A DNA stretch of 64,000 nucleotides from a virus, in the IMG/VR virus record IMGVR_UViG_3300027896_000017, positions 1-64,000 of that record; one strand, written 5' to 3'. Below are positions 7,000 through 14,111 of the stretch, in pieces. The notes beneath the pieces are model-generated. The model was not told the origin of the DNA, made no database searches, and saw only the letters and a list, made by a program, of their open reading frames with translations. Both the position numbers and the translations under genes were made by a program. The stretch's first letter is position 1. Each line of letters begins with the position of its first letter.

Positions 7000-7510
7000 A
7001 GCAAATTGTAAATGTATTGTACTGTGAGGTCCTGTAAATGTATATGTTGTTTGGTTTAGTGCTGTAGGTGTGTTGTGAAGTATTATTTGGTAATGTGCCG
7101 TAAATGTGCCGTGTTGTGAAGTCGGGCGGCGTAAATGTACTGTGTTGTTAGGTCTGGTGGCATAAATGTAAGGTACAGTTGAGTAAAGTCTAGTAAATGT
7201 AAGGTACTGTATGATAAAGTACTGTGTTATAAATGTGATGTGAAATCGCGTGAGGTGTTGTAACAGTAAGTAATATCGCGTATCGTAAATGTCTGTGTTG
7301 TTTTGTTAATAAATAAAATATAGTATTGTAAATGTGTCGCGTAAGATCATGTAAATGTGAAGTAAAGTAGCGTAACGTTTAGTAAATGTATAGTAAAGTA
7401 AGACCGCGTAAATGTGAAGTAATGCCGAGTAACGTAAGGTTATGTAAATGTGGAGTAAGGTGGAGTGAGGTGCTGTATAGTAGAGTTTTGTAAATGTATT
7501 ATATTATTAT
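7000..7510 (+). repeat. GTNNN pentamer array 3
   Basis: A third array with the same 5-nt register and about 14 GTAAAT/ATAAAT resets. Example: GTGAA GTAAA GTAGC GTAAC GTTTA GTAAAT near 7360-7390. It lies upstream of the gene at 7653, as array 1 lies upstream of the gene at 4002. Confidence 0.88.
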
Positions 7511-7652
7511 ATTAAATAAACACTTCATTATTTATAGAAAGGAAACTATCATCAAAATCCAAAAATTCTAATTGTTTCAGCATGTCTTGAAGAAGTTGGC
7601 ACTCAAACAAAAAAAACTGCCGACACAAACGTTCATTGAAAGGAAGTTTTCC

Positions 7653-8345
7653 ATGGAAGCGAAGAAAGTTCTCAAAATCGAAGCAGAGTTCTTAACAGAA
7701 TGCTTGGGAACAAACCCAAGTGACCCCAATGTTTATGCGTCATGGATTGCTGAAGAGGCCCCTGACAGGGCCACAACAGCCAGTGATATTGCAGGTATGA
7801 CCACCACGATGGAAGTTCATCGTGCCCAACTTCGCGCTGCCGCAGAAGCGAATCCTAATGCGCCTGCAGTAGAAGAAGTTGAAGATGCAAATCTTATCGA
7901 TCCCAAAGGAAAAACTATCTTCTTAAAAACAGAAGATGGCAAGCCCTATCTTCCCGCATATATGATTAAGGGCTTTCTCAAGTCGTCTGCCAAAGCTCAG
8001 AATCGTATCCCTGGCAGCAGAGTCAGTGGCATAAAGGCCAACCAGCAGGTCATAACTGACCTGATTTTTGTAACCCCTGCCAAGGTCATGCTGGAACTGC
8101 CCAGCGGAGCCACCATTGGTGAGCTTCAGCGCCCTCTCTGCATTGCAAATTCGCCTACTGGCCCCAGGACAGCCATCAGTGTCAGCGAGTCTGTTCCAGT
8201 TGGAACTAAATTCAAATTCCAAGTGGAAATGTTAAGGGGAGATCTAGAACCTCTGGCAAAGGATCTACTGGACTACGGCGAGCGTAAGGGCATAGGACAG
8301 TGGAGAAATGCAGGTAAGGGGTCGTTCTCTTATCGCATTGTATAG
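7653..8345 (+). CDS. Conserved phage protein, RAMP-like features
   Basis: 230 residues from ATG 7653, with GAAAGGAAG upstream. A longer frame start at 7572 lacks a site. GKPYLPAYMIKGFLKSSAKA (about 115-135) and a C-terminal glycine-rich GIGQWRNAGKGSF recall the G-loop of RAMP/Cas7-type RNA-binding folds. I also recall similar proteins of unknown function in other phages. Base composition is less AT-rich than its neighbours, suggesting separate acquisition. I would not assign a CRISPR role, as no cas genes are near. Confidence 0.75.
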   Translation: MEAKKVLKIEAEFLTECLGTNPSDPNVYASWIAEEAPDRATTASDIAGMTTTMEVHRAQLRAAAEANPNAPAVEEVEDANLIDPKGKTIFLKTEDGKPYLPAYMIKGFLKSSAKAQNRIPGSRVSGIKANQQVITDLIFVTPAKVMLELPSGATIGELQRPLCIANSPTGPRTAISVSESVPVGTKFKFQVEMLRGDLEPLAKDLLDYGERKGIGQWRNAGKGSFSYRIV

Positions 8346-8346
8346 G

Positions 8347-8450
8347 TCTTGCCAGTGGATAAAAGTAACTACCAGGAGCGATCGAAAGTTTAACCTGGGG
8401 CTGTGTGAGTTCTCGTATCTTTCAAATTTAGATTACACACAGCATTTTAT
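8347..8450 (+). ncRNA. Structured 3' RNA ending in a hairpin
   Basis: CCAGG...CCTGG forms one hairpin and GCTGTGTGA (8400-8408) pairs with TTACACACAGC before a T-rich tract. GGATAAAAG and CCTGGGGCTG occur here in the order found in 23S around nt 2437 and 2530. The first part is suggestive of an rRNA piece and the last hairpin could terminate transcription. Confidence 0.5.
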
Positions 8451-8496
8451 TAAATTAAACAAATTATTTAAAAAATAATTTGTTTTTTTATTTATA

Positions 8497-8517
8497 TTTA
8501 TGGAATAACAATATAAA
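8497..8517 (+). promoter_or_regulatory. Extended -10 promoter motif
   Basis: TGGAATAAC then AATATAAAG, following an AT-rich tract. It precedes the gene pair at 8558-8988. Confidence 0.5.
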
Positions 8518-8557
8518 GATGCTTTAAATTATATGGAAAAACACAAAAGGAGCACTA

Positions 8558-8779
8558 ATGTATCTTAAAGATGTAATATGTAGTAAATGCCAAATATCTA
8601 TGTATTGTGCTTCTGCTCAAGGTGACGATAGGCCTCCTTGTGCCGATAATCTTAGAGAAATAAGAGAATCTGTTAGAAAATTGAGAGACGCTTTTAAAAG
8701 ATGGAATGATATTCCGACACAAGCGCCTTCTGATGAACTATTAAATGAGATCAACAATGTGATTCAAAGCACAAAATGA
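8558..8779 (+). CDS. Small cysteine-motif protein
   Basis: 73 residues with an AAAGGAG site. The N-terminal CSKCQISMYC...PPC is a probable metal site and the remainder is helical. The stop overlaps the next start by 4 nt (ATGA). Confidence 0.78.
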   Translation: MYLKDVICSKCQISMYCASAQGDDRPPCADNLREIRESVRKLRDAFKRWNDIPTQAPSDELLNEINNVIQSTK

Positions 8780-8988
8780 AGTCAAAAATTATTAAAGATC
8801 ATGTATGCAGGCCAAACAATTATTTATTATCGCCATTTATGGAAAGAATAGCTTTAAAAATATCCGAAGAAGCTGGTGGTAATAAAAATAATCAAAAAAG
8901 AATATCACATGGCTTGCAAATTTTAGTATTAAGAGAAGCCCATCGTAGAGGGATAGATACGAAAGTATTATATGATATAATTCATTAA
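8776..8988 (+). CDS. Small helical protein
   Basis: 70 residues, coupled to the preceding gene by ATGA overlap. ALKISEEAGGNKNNQKRISHGLQILVLREAHRRGIDTKVLYDII looks like a small helical DNA-binding or ribbon-helix-like fold. It is not assigned. Confidence 0.72.
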   Translation: MKSKIIKDHVCRPNNYLLSPFMERIALKISEEAGGNKNNQKRISHGLQILVLREAHRRGIDTKVLYDIIH

Positions 8989-9060
8989 CAATTCAATGAG
9001 TTACTATTGTATATTACATACAATAACTAGTTGTAGTCAATTTAAAATTGGAGATATTAT

Positions 9061-9285
9061 ATGATTAGTTGGTATCGTTATTCTGAATTGTCTGATGGTG
9101 GCATAGAAGATGCTCCACGTTTTGCGTATCGAGATGATGTGGAGCCAATTTTAAACAGCCTACAACAGCTAAAGGCTGAAATTTCCGCTCTTCTTACCGA
9201 ATATTATCATTATCAATATGAGGTTTCTCGTCCCGAATTGGCTGAAATTACATGGAACAAATTGCGGAAACTATCAGCCATTTAG
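9061..9285 (+). CDS. QLKAEI/QLSAV-family small protein
   Basis: 74 residues after a GGAGATATT leader. The first 30 residues are unique. QQLKAEISALLTEYYHYQYEV...WNKLRKLSAI is the module shared with the genes at 1746 and 2034, 7 kb away, with near-identical DNA across the QQLKAEI codons. The 3' flank (ACGTTGT) is also shared. Confidence 0.8.
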   Translation: MISWYRYSELSDGGIEDAPRFAYRDDVEPILNSLQQLKAEISALLTEYYHYQYEVSRPELAEITWNKLRKLSAI

Positions 9286-9329
9286 CAAACGTTGTGCGAA
9301 ATAAGAGATTGTTTTTATGGTTGTAGACG

Positions 9330-9392
9330 GTCACACATCAATTCCCGGTGGAATCTCGGGCAATGGGGTAGGTTCGACGCCTACATGTGACA
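9330..9392 (+). ncRNA. Minimal tRNA-like RNA without D arm
   Basis: GTCACA (9330-9335) pairs with TGTGAC (9386-9391), followed by a discriminator-like A. The T arm is GTAGG-TTCGACG-CCTAC. The middle stem is CCCGG/TCGGG with a seven-base loop but no U33. Total length is 63 nt, with no room for a D arm. Either a decayed tRNA or a tRNA mimic. Confidence 0.5.
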
Positions 9393-9548
9393 AGTGGACG
9401 CACGAGCAGACCGCTTTACACTATGGAGGCAATCTCTTAAATTGCCATGTGTAAAAATAGTGCCACCGGTTGAAAGTACCAGTGATTTCAGGCTTGGGGT
9501 GGCTTGGCTTGTGACCTCACATATGGCAATTATATATTATTTACAATT
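9393..9548 (+). other. Structured segment downstream of tRNA-like RNA
   Basis: TTTACAC/GTGTAAA encloses a GGCAAT/ATTGCC hairpin (about 9415-9462), and GCCACC pairs with GGTGGC (about 9463-9510). No convincing gene is present. Together with the tRNA-like part this may be one RNA of about 210 nt. Confidence 0.45.
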
Positions 9549-9566
9549 CTTTTATAGGAGAATTAT

Positions 9567-9647
9567 ATGTGGCAATTCTTTGGTTTTATTTTTTGTTTTT
9601 TGATATTAGCTACAATATTTGCTGAGATTGTAATGCATCTACCTTAA
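9567..9647 (+). CDS. 26-residue membrane peptide
   Basis: MWQFFGFIFCFLILATIFAEIVMHLP is a single hydrophobic helix. AGGAG lies 6 nt before the ATG. A tiny membrane peptide is plausible, but its length limits confidence. Confidence 0.55.
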   Translation: MWQFFGFIFCFLILATIFAEIVMHLP

Positions 9648-9682
9648 ATTCAGGACGAATATTATAAATAGTCATATTATAT

Positions 9683-9849
9683 AGACGGTTGCAGCAATGA
9701 ACATACCATATGCAGGGCATATATCGTGGGTTAGCTACCCTGCTCGTCGGCCTGTAAGTGTCGATCACTTCATATCACGCTTGTTATTTTGGACCGAAAG
9801 GGATGAAGGAGTAACAAGATACCACAGGTAAGCATATGGGCAACCGTCT
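9683..9849 (+). ncRNA. Closed RNA carrying a 16S h44 decoding-site-like helix
   Basis: AGACGGTTGC (9683-9692) is perfectly complementary to GCAACCGTCT (9840-9849). Within, 9800-9823 reads GGGATGAAGGAGTAACAAGA plus TACC. It matches about 20 of 24 positions of the 16S strand near nt 1485-1508, including the GAAG that holds A1492/A1493. CTTGTTA (9780-9786) pairs with TAACAAG, as in 16S h44, and a GAAA loop caps the helix. A second hairpin is GCAGGG/CCCTGC. A weak promoter motif precedes it. The rRNA comparison is from memory. Confidence 0.72.
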
Positions 9850-9895
9850 TATAAATATTATTTTTAAATTTTTAAACTTTAATTGATGTGCACAA

Positions 9896-10210
9896 ATGAA
9901 ATTAACTAAAGCTATTTCTGTAATCGAACATTTATATAGTTTATCAACTTCAAATAGTGAGGCATGGTCTGTCATTCGTGCGGCATTGTTGAAAGTTCAA
10001 AAACCAGTCAAACAACGTAAGTTAAATATTTGCCCAGCTTGTACTGAAGATAAAGTATTAATAGCGGCTTATAGTAAAGGTGTAAAAACAATTACATGTA
10101 CTATGTGTGACGGATCTGGCAAAAAACCTACAAATTTGTCATTGGATTGCTACGGTATTTCAGTTAATTCTGAAAGTGGTAAGATATCGAAACTTCAAAA
10201 GAATTTATAA
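9896..10210 (+). CDS. Zinc-finger small protein (CxxCxGxG type)
   Basis: 104 residues. CPAC (about 43-46) and CTMCDGSGK (about 66-74) resemble a half DnaJ-type zinc domain. The N-terminal 35 residues are helical. The role is unknown. It starts 46 nt after the closing stem of the upstream RNA. Confidence 0.78.
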   Translation: MKLTKAISVIEHLYSLSTSNSEAWSVIRAALLKVQKPVKQRKLNICPACTEDKVLIAAYSKGVKTITCTMCDGSGKKPTNLSLDCYGISVNSESGKISKLQKNL

Positions 10211-10236
10211 TATTCACTTAAATTCATGGAGAAATT

Positions 10237-10596
10237 ATGTCATCTAAACTTACTAAAAAAGAGATTCAAAAAGATTTTATAGCCCTCATCAATAGTTGTG
10301 TTGAGGGCTACACTGAAGAATGGACACCTTCTTGTGGAGAAAGCAGAGAAGGTTTTCTTGCCATGAAGGATCTACTTGAGAATCTTGCTGGGCATTTCAA
10401 AGTAGATATATCAAAAGCTAAAAAAAATATAAAGGAGTTTAAAATGGCTATTGAAAGAAGGACTAGAGGTGGTCAAGGCGGTAAAATAGGTCATAGCAAT
10501 ATGAGCCATTATACCGAGACCGAGATTATTAAAAAGGGTCACAAAAAACATCTTCGCAAAGAATCTAAAAAAATTATTTGTGAAGAATTAACCTGA
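10237..10596 (+). CDS. Unknown protein
   Basis: 119 residues starting MSSKLTKKEIQKDF, with a GGAG site. The first 70 residues are helical. The C-terminal 45 are basic and glycine/histidine/lysine-rich (RRTRGGQGGKIGHSN...), suggesting nucleic-acid contact. It lies 11 nt before the RNA ligase gene, so it is probably in one operon. Confidence 0.75.
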   Translation: MSSKLTKKEIQKDFIALINSCVEGYTEEWTPSCGESREGFLAMKDLLENLAGHFKVDISKAKKNIKEFKMAIERRTRGGQGGKIGHSNMSHYTETEIIKKGHKKHLRKESKKIICEELT

Positions 10597-10607
10597 AAGG
10601 AATCAAT

Positions 10608-11534
10608 ATGTCATCCTGGCATAGCTATCCATCTGTTTACGCGTTGGGGCACAAGGCTATAGAGAATTTATTCAAAGACCCTGTTCTGGTTGAGGAAAAG
10701 ATCGATGGCAGCCAGATGTCTTTTGGTAGATTTAACAAAGAATTGAAAGTTAAATCAAAGGGTAAAGAAATGTATCCTGAAGCGCCAGAAAATTTATTTG
10801 AAGAAGCTGTCAAATTTGTATCTACTCTCGATCTTCATGATGGTTGGACTTATCGCGGAGAATGCCTTAAGAAACCACATCATAACGCATTGGTTTATGA
10901 TAGGGTTCCTAAAGGTAATGTAATCCTGTTTGATATTAATACTGATGAGGAACAATACCTTTCAAGGAAAGATAAAGAAATTGAGGCTACTCGTTTAGGT
11001 ATTGAAATTGTGCCAGTTATGTATGAAGGCATGATTTCTACTCCAGAGGAAGTGCTTATCTTCCTTGAAAAACAATCTATTCTGGGTGGCCAGAAGGTTG
11101 AAGGTGTGGTTATTAAAAATTACGCTCAGTTTGGGCGCGACAAGAAGGTGCTCATGGGGAAGTATGTCTCAGAGCAATTTAAGGAGGTTAACAGGGAGAA
11201 CTGGAAAGAAGCCAATCCTCAACAGGGGGATATCATTACTCGCCTTATAAACGCTTACAAGACGCCTGCAAGGTGGAATAAGGCTGTTCTGCACCTGGAG
11301 GAGCGTGGCGAGCTTGAGAGGTCTCCTCGTGATATAGGAAAGCTTATAAACGAGGTTAAGGCTGATTTAAAGAAAGAGTGCGAAGAAGAGATTAAGCAAG
11401 CCTTCTACGACTGGGGGATTGGCAATATTTTAAGAGGGGCTGTAACAAGACTTCCTGAGTGGTATAAAGAGGAATTGTTGAAGTTACAATTCCATATTAA
11501 ACCAGAGAATCAGCAAGATGTTAAACCCAGCTGA
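10608..11534 (+). CDS. RNA ligase (Rnl2-like nucleotidyltransferase)
   Basis: 308 residues. It would join a 3'-OH to a 5'-phosphate RNA end using ATP. The motif EEKIDGSQ places the AMP-accepting lysine at residue 31. Motif III/IIIa is TYRGECL...VILFDI, motif IV EGVVIKNY and motif V VLMGKYVSEQFKE, all in the family's order. The C-terminal 100 residues are helical, as in Rnl2-type enzymes. Start ATG with GAAAGGAAT upstream. With the phosphoesterase and kinase genes at 16.8-17.7 kb it makes a complete RNA-repair set. It sits immediately upstream of the tmRNA. Confidence 0.93.
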   Translation: MSSWHSYPSVYALGHKAIENLFKDPVLVEEKIDGSQMSFGRFNKELKVKSKGKEMYPEAPENLFEEAVKFVSTLDLHDGWTYRGECLKKPHHNALVYDRVPKGNVILFDINTDEEQYLSRKDKEIEATRLGIEIVPVMYEGMISTPEEVLIFLEKQSILGGQKVEGVVIKNYAQFGRDKKVLMGKYVSEQFKEVNRENWKEANPQQGDIITRLINAYKTPARWNKAVLHLEERGELERSPRDIGKLINEVKADLKKECEEEIKQAFYDWGIGNILRGAVTRLPEWYKEELLKLQFHIKPENQQDVKPS

Positions 11535-11556
11535 TTTATGATATAATTATAGTAGT
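11533..11556 (+). promoter_or_regulatory. Extended -10 promoter of tmRNA
   Basis: TGATATAAT (11539-11547) followed by TATAGTAG. It is one of the best matches to the window's motif, 18 nt upstream of the mature tmRNA 5' end. Confidence 0.68.
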
Positions 11557-11564
11557 GAATTTAT

Positions 11565-11925
11565 GGGGGTGCACGGTTTCGACAGATTTGATGAAAATTA
11601 AGTTGCATGTCGTGGATGATTGTTGGCCACGTTAAACATCAATCACGTATCAACTGCCGAAGATTATTCTTTCGCAGAAATGCTGAAAGTCGCCTAATTA
11701 AAGGTGACGAGGGTTAGTGATCATGCTCTGAATCATTAATCTACTAATGAGCTAGAGATTATATGGGTGGCCTTCGTGACATATAATTTTGAAATTATCT
11801 GAGGTTGATCTTGAGATGGTATTGCTGGTATCGAGTTTCAAGATCATATCTAAAACCAGCTAAACATGTAGTAACTTAATTAGAGTCGAATTTGGACAGG
11901 AGTTCAATTCTCCTCACCTCCACCA
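11565..11925 (+). ncRNA. ssrA: tmRNA (transfer-messenger RNA)
   Basis: The 361-nt RNA starts GGGGGTGCACGGTTTCGACA and ends with an encoded CCA. The acceptor GGGGGTG pairs with CACCTCC, including G3-U70, the alanine identity pair. The T arm is AGGAG-TTCAATT-CTCCT. The tag frame starts at GCC 11656 (A at -4) and reads AEDYSFAEMLKVA, then TAA 11695-11697. It ends KVA rather than the usual LAA/ALAA, so proteolysis of tagged products may differ. Host-type rescue of stalled ribosomes is the known role; what a phage copy does is inference. Confidence 0.96.
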
Positions 11926-11930
11926 TTTCA

Positions 11931-11968
11931 AAGCGTATTGATATCATTATCATTACGCTTTTTTTTAT
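11931..11968 (+). terminator. Terminator of tmRNA
   Basis: AAGCGTA (11931-11937) pairs with TACGCTT (11954-11960), followed by eight T. Confidence 0.8.
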
Positions 11969-11999
11969 TTTATTATAAAAGAAATAAAGTATTTTTTAT

Positions 12000-12113
12000 A
12001 TGGGTGAGCAACGAATCCGCGAGAATGATCAGCTTTCCCAGATAGCGAGTTCGCTAAGTGGAAATGCCGTCAATATGAGGTAGCACGCTGGCCGTGGAGG
12101 AAAACTCACCCAT
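12000..12113 (+). ncRNA. Closed RNA resembling 23S nt ~800-840
   Basis: ATGGGTGAG (12000-12008) pairs with CTCACCCAT (12105-12113). Inside, AGATAGCGAGTTC, GAAATGCC and GAGGTAGC follow the order of the 23S segment AGATAGCTGGTTC...GAAAGC...AGGTAGC that I remember from domain II. It lies in the leader of the gene at 12138. Confidence 0.6.
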
Positions 12114-12137
12114 TCTATTTTAAAAGAGGATAGAAAA

Positions 12138-12338
12138 ATGATATGGATATGTCTTGTTATTATAGAAGGACTTATTTGTTTTTATGTTGGACGATTGAAT
12201 GGGATTAAAAAGGAACGAAATCATTGGAAAAAATATTATTTAAAAAAAGAAATTATATGTAATTACCCAAATGCTTGTGGACTCAGGATGAATGGCAGAT
12301 GTGATTTAGAAAAACCTTGCGATAAATATATACCTTAA
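12138..12338 (+). CDS. Membrane-anchored cysteine-rich small protein
   Basis: 66 residues. There is one N-terminal transmembrane segment (about 2-20). The C-terminal tail has CNYPNACGLRMNGRCDLEKPC. The gene starts 25 nt after the closing stem of an RNA. Unknown role. Confidence 0.72.
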   Translation: MIWICLVIIEGLICFYVGRLNGIKKERNHWKKYYLKKEIICNYPNACGLRMNGRCDLEKPCDKYIP

Positions 12339-12353
12339 TAAAGGATGGCTAAA

Positions 12354-12644
12354 ATGATATTTTTTTTATGGCTAATATTAATATTTATTCTAGCTTATAT
12401 TATGTATCGTATCGGAAAATATAGTGAACAAAGACACTTAGGTATAACTTCAACTGATGAAATAAATAAAAGTATAGATAAATCATTATTTACATTCAGA
12501 GAAAGAATACGACGACGATGGGGTAAGCTAAATAAGAAATTTGTAAGATCTATAAAACCATGCCCAACTTGTGGGAGTCGTAATATTAAATGCAGAGGTT
12601 CATTGTGGAATTGTGAGGACTGTGGCAAACAATGGCATTTGTGA
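12354..12644 (+). CDS. Membrane protein with C-terminal zinc ribbon
   Basis: 96 residues. I chose ATG 12354 because AAAGGATG is too close to the ATG at 12345. The transmembrane helix is at 2-20, and a basic linker follows. A clear zinc ribbon CPTCGSRNIKC...WNCEDCGKQW lies at the end. Such ribbons contact nucleic acid or protein; the membrane link is unusual. Confidence 0.78.
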   Translation: MIFFLWLILIFILAYIMYRIGKYSEQRHLGITSTDEINKSIDKSLFTFRERIRRRWGKLNKKFVRSIKPCPTCGSRNIKCRGSLWNCEDCGKQWHL

Positions 12645-12654
12645 TATTTTATAT

Positions 12655-12680
12655 GAATTCATGATATAACAATTATGGAG
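12655..12680 (+). promoter_or_regulatory. Extended -10 promoter motif
   Basis: TGATATAAC (12662-12670), then AATTATGGAG. It precedes the gene at 12725. Confidence 0.55.
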
Positions 12681-12724
12681 AAATTTATTTGTATAAAAAT
12701 CATTCTCTAAACAAGGAGATAAAC

Positions 12725-12988
12725 ATGTTATTTCTCATTGAGCCAAGTGAACTCAGGAAAGCTTTAAAAGATATTGAAATTGCTGAAAAGAATGGATTTA
12801 AGTTTTGTAGAGGTGTTTTTAGATTAGATACCCAATCTGAGATATTAAACAATTGCTTGGCAAGATATTCAGATTTGGATGAAAAGGCTCACCCTACAAA
12901 TCCGTGTCTGGATTGGGGAAGACATCAAAATGTAACAAAAAGACACAAATTTGTTAAAGGTAAGTTACATTTAATTAAAAAAAATTAA
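12725..12988 (+). CDS. Unknown small protein
   Basis: 87 residues from ATG 12725, with AAGGAG 8 nt upstream. It reads MLFLIEPSELRKALKDIEIAEKNGF..., alpha/beta-like, ending in a basic segment. No family is recognised. Confidence 0.75.
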   Translation: MLFLIEPSELRKALKDIEIAEKNGFKFCRGVFRLDTQSEILNNCLARYSDLDEKAHPTNPCLDWGRHQNVTKRHKFVKGKLHLIKKN

Positions 12989-13028
12989 TAAAAGAAAAAT
13001 CTTACAATTTCAATAAGATTTATTTGTG

Positions 13029-13161
13029 AACCCATCTTGCACATGACTATAAAAACGTGAGCACAACAACCTACAATTACAGTAAACAAAACTGCTGATC
13101 GAGTAATCGAACGATCAGGGGCCGGTGGTGTGAGTTGATATAGTTATGTGCAAGGTGGGTT
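13029..13161 (+). ncRNA. Closed RNA resembling the 16S S7-binding region
   Basis: A 23-bp closing stem joins AACCCATCTTGCACATGACT-ATA (13029-13051) to its complement at 13139-13161 with two wobble pairs. Inside, CTACAAT, ACAAA, GATCGAGTAATCG, GATCAG and GCCGGTGG occur in the order of 16S strands near nt 1239-1255 and 1335-1380. The intervening h41/h42 is missing. The hairpin CTGATCG/CGATCAG corresponds to h43. In E. coli this is the S7 binding site. The S7 link is inference from location. Confidence 0.72.
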
Positions 13162-13191
13162 TATTATTTAACTTAAAACAAAGGAGAATTT

Positions 13192-13608
13192 ATGAAATAT
13201 GTCGAAGGTTTGAGTAAAGAGATGGTAATTGCGGCAACATATTCAAAAGACAAAAATTTTACAAAATTAAGTGAAAAGGCTAAAAAAATCAACGATATAA
13301 TTGACTCTTTAGTTATGAGTGAAACACCTAAAAGAAAAATGAGATCTATTATATCAATATTATTGAACGAAACATTGCCAACACAAGACAGTAGATTTAA
13401 GTGCAAAATATTTACAGCATTGGTTCATTTAGACGAATATGGTTCACACGATTATCCTATCGGAGAAGTTGTTATCGTTATTCATCCAACAAGTCGTCAC
13501 GCTATTAGGCCTGATGGAAGTTGTGGTAATCGTTATACTGAACCTGATGGGTTGCATTGTAGGTACGCCACCGTCGAAGAGATAGAAGCAGCATTTTCAG
13601 ATGAATAA
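13192..13608 (+). CDS. Unknown protein
   Basis: 138 residues, AAGGAG site. The N-terminal 60 residues are helical and lysine-rich. The C-terminal half (FTALVHLDEYGSHDYPIGEVVIVIHPTSRHAIRPDGSCGNRY) is beta-rich with a possible Cys/His site. Unassigned. The stop overlaps the next gene by 8 nt. Confidence 0.78.
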   Translation: MKYVEGLSKEMVIAATYSKDKNFTKLSEKAKKINDIIDSLVMSETPKRKMRSIISILLNETLPTQDSRFKCKIFTALVHLDEYGSHDYPIGEVVIVIHPTSRHAIRPDGSCGNRYTEPDGLHCRYATVEEIEAAFSDE

Positions 13609-13900
13609 AAATTTAGCACTTAAAAAAAGATACTACTATTGCTCCAGTTGCGGGGCAATAGTAGAACGATTTTCTGATCGAAAAAGAATTAATTCATATT
13701 GTGACAAATACAATAAAAGTGTATATTTGCAGCCAATATTAAAAAAACAGATTAAAAAATGCCATAAATGTGAAGGGACAGGAATGATAAGTAATAAGAA
13801 TATTACGTCACATTATGGTATTGTAGCGCTAATGTGCAAATATTGTAAAGGAACGGGAAAGATCATTAAATGTATCAACAACATTTCAAAAAGGAAATAA
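13601..13900 (+). CDS. Double zinc-knuckle protein (DnaJ-like CxxCxGxG)
   Basis: 99 residues. CSSCGA near the start, then CHKCEGTGM and CKYCKGTGK, the two halves of a DnaJ-type zinc domain. No J domain is present. It overlaps the preceding gene's end and probably acts as a small RNA- or protein-binding module. Confidence 0.78.
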   Translation: MNKNLALKKRYYYCSSCGAIVERFSDRKRINSYCDKYNKSVYLQPILKKQIKKCHKCEGTGMISNKNITSHYGIVALMCKYCKGTGKIIKCINNISKRK

Positions 13901-13914
13901 TAAAGAAGGAAAAA

Positions 13915-14067
13915 ATGACAGTAAAAATTGATGATACTTCAAGAAAACAATATTATTGTGCTGCATGTGATTTGGAATATCTTGTTGCGGATTATGATAA
14001 TTTAATAGCACAAGAGGTCGCCAAATTATGCCCTAAATGTGAACATCCTGGCAAATTAAAAGAGTAA
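13915..14067 (+). CDS. Small zinc-ribbon protein
   Basis: 50 residues from ATG 13915 with AAGAAGGA upstream. CAAC (about 15-18) and CPKC (about 39-42) form a minimal zinc ribbon. Part of a run of three zinc-type genes. Confidence 0.72.
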   Translation: MTVKIDDTSRKQYYCAACDLEYLVADYDNLIAQEVAKLCPKCEHPGKLKE

Positions 14068-14111
14068 TCAGAATGTTAAAAAAACAAATTGTTATCATAA
14101 ATCTTAATTAA

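Noticed and set aside
3205-7510. CRISPR-like spacing of GTAAATG units
   Set aside because: Repeats are only 6-7 nt, spacing is 6+5n rather than constant, and intervening sequence follows the GTNNN register. No cas genes are nearby.
7653-8345. Cas7/RAMP effector of a CRISPR system
   Set aside because: Only a glycine-rich C-terminal loop and an FLK motif fit. There are no other cas genes and no array.
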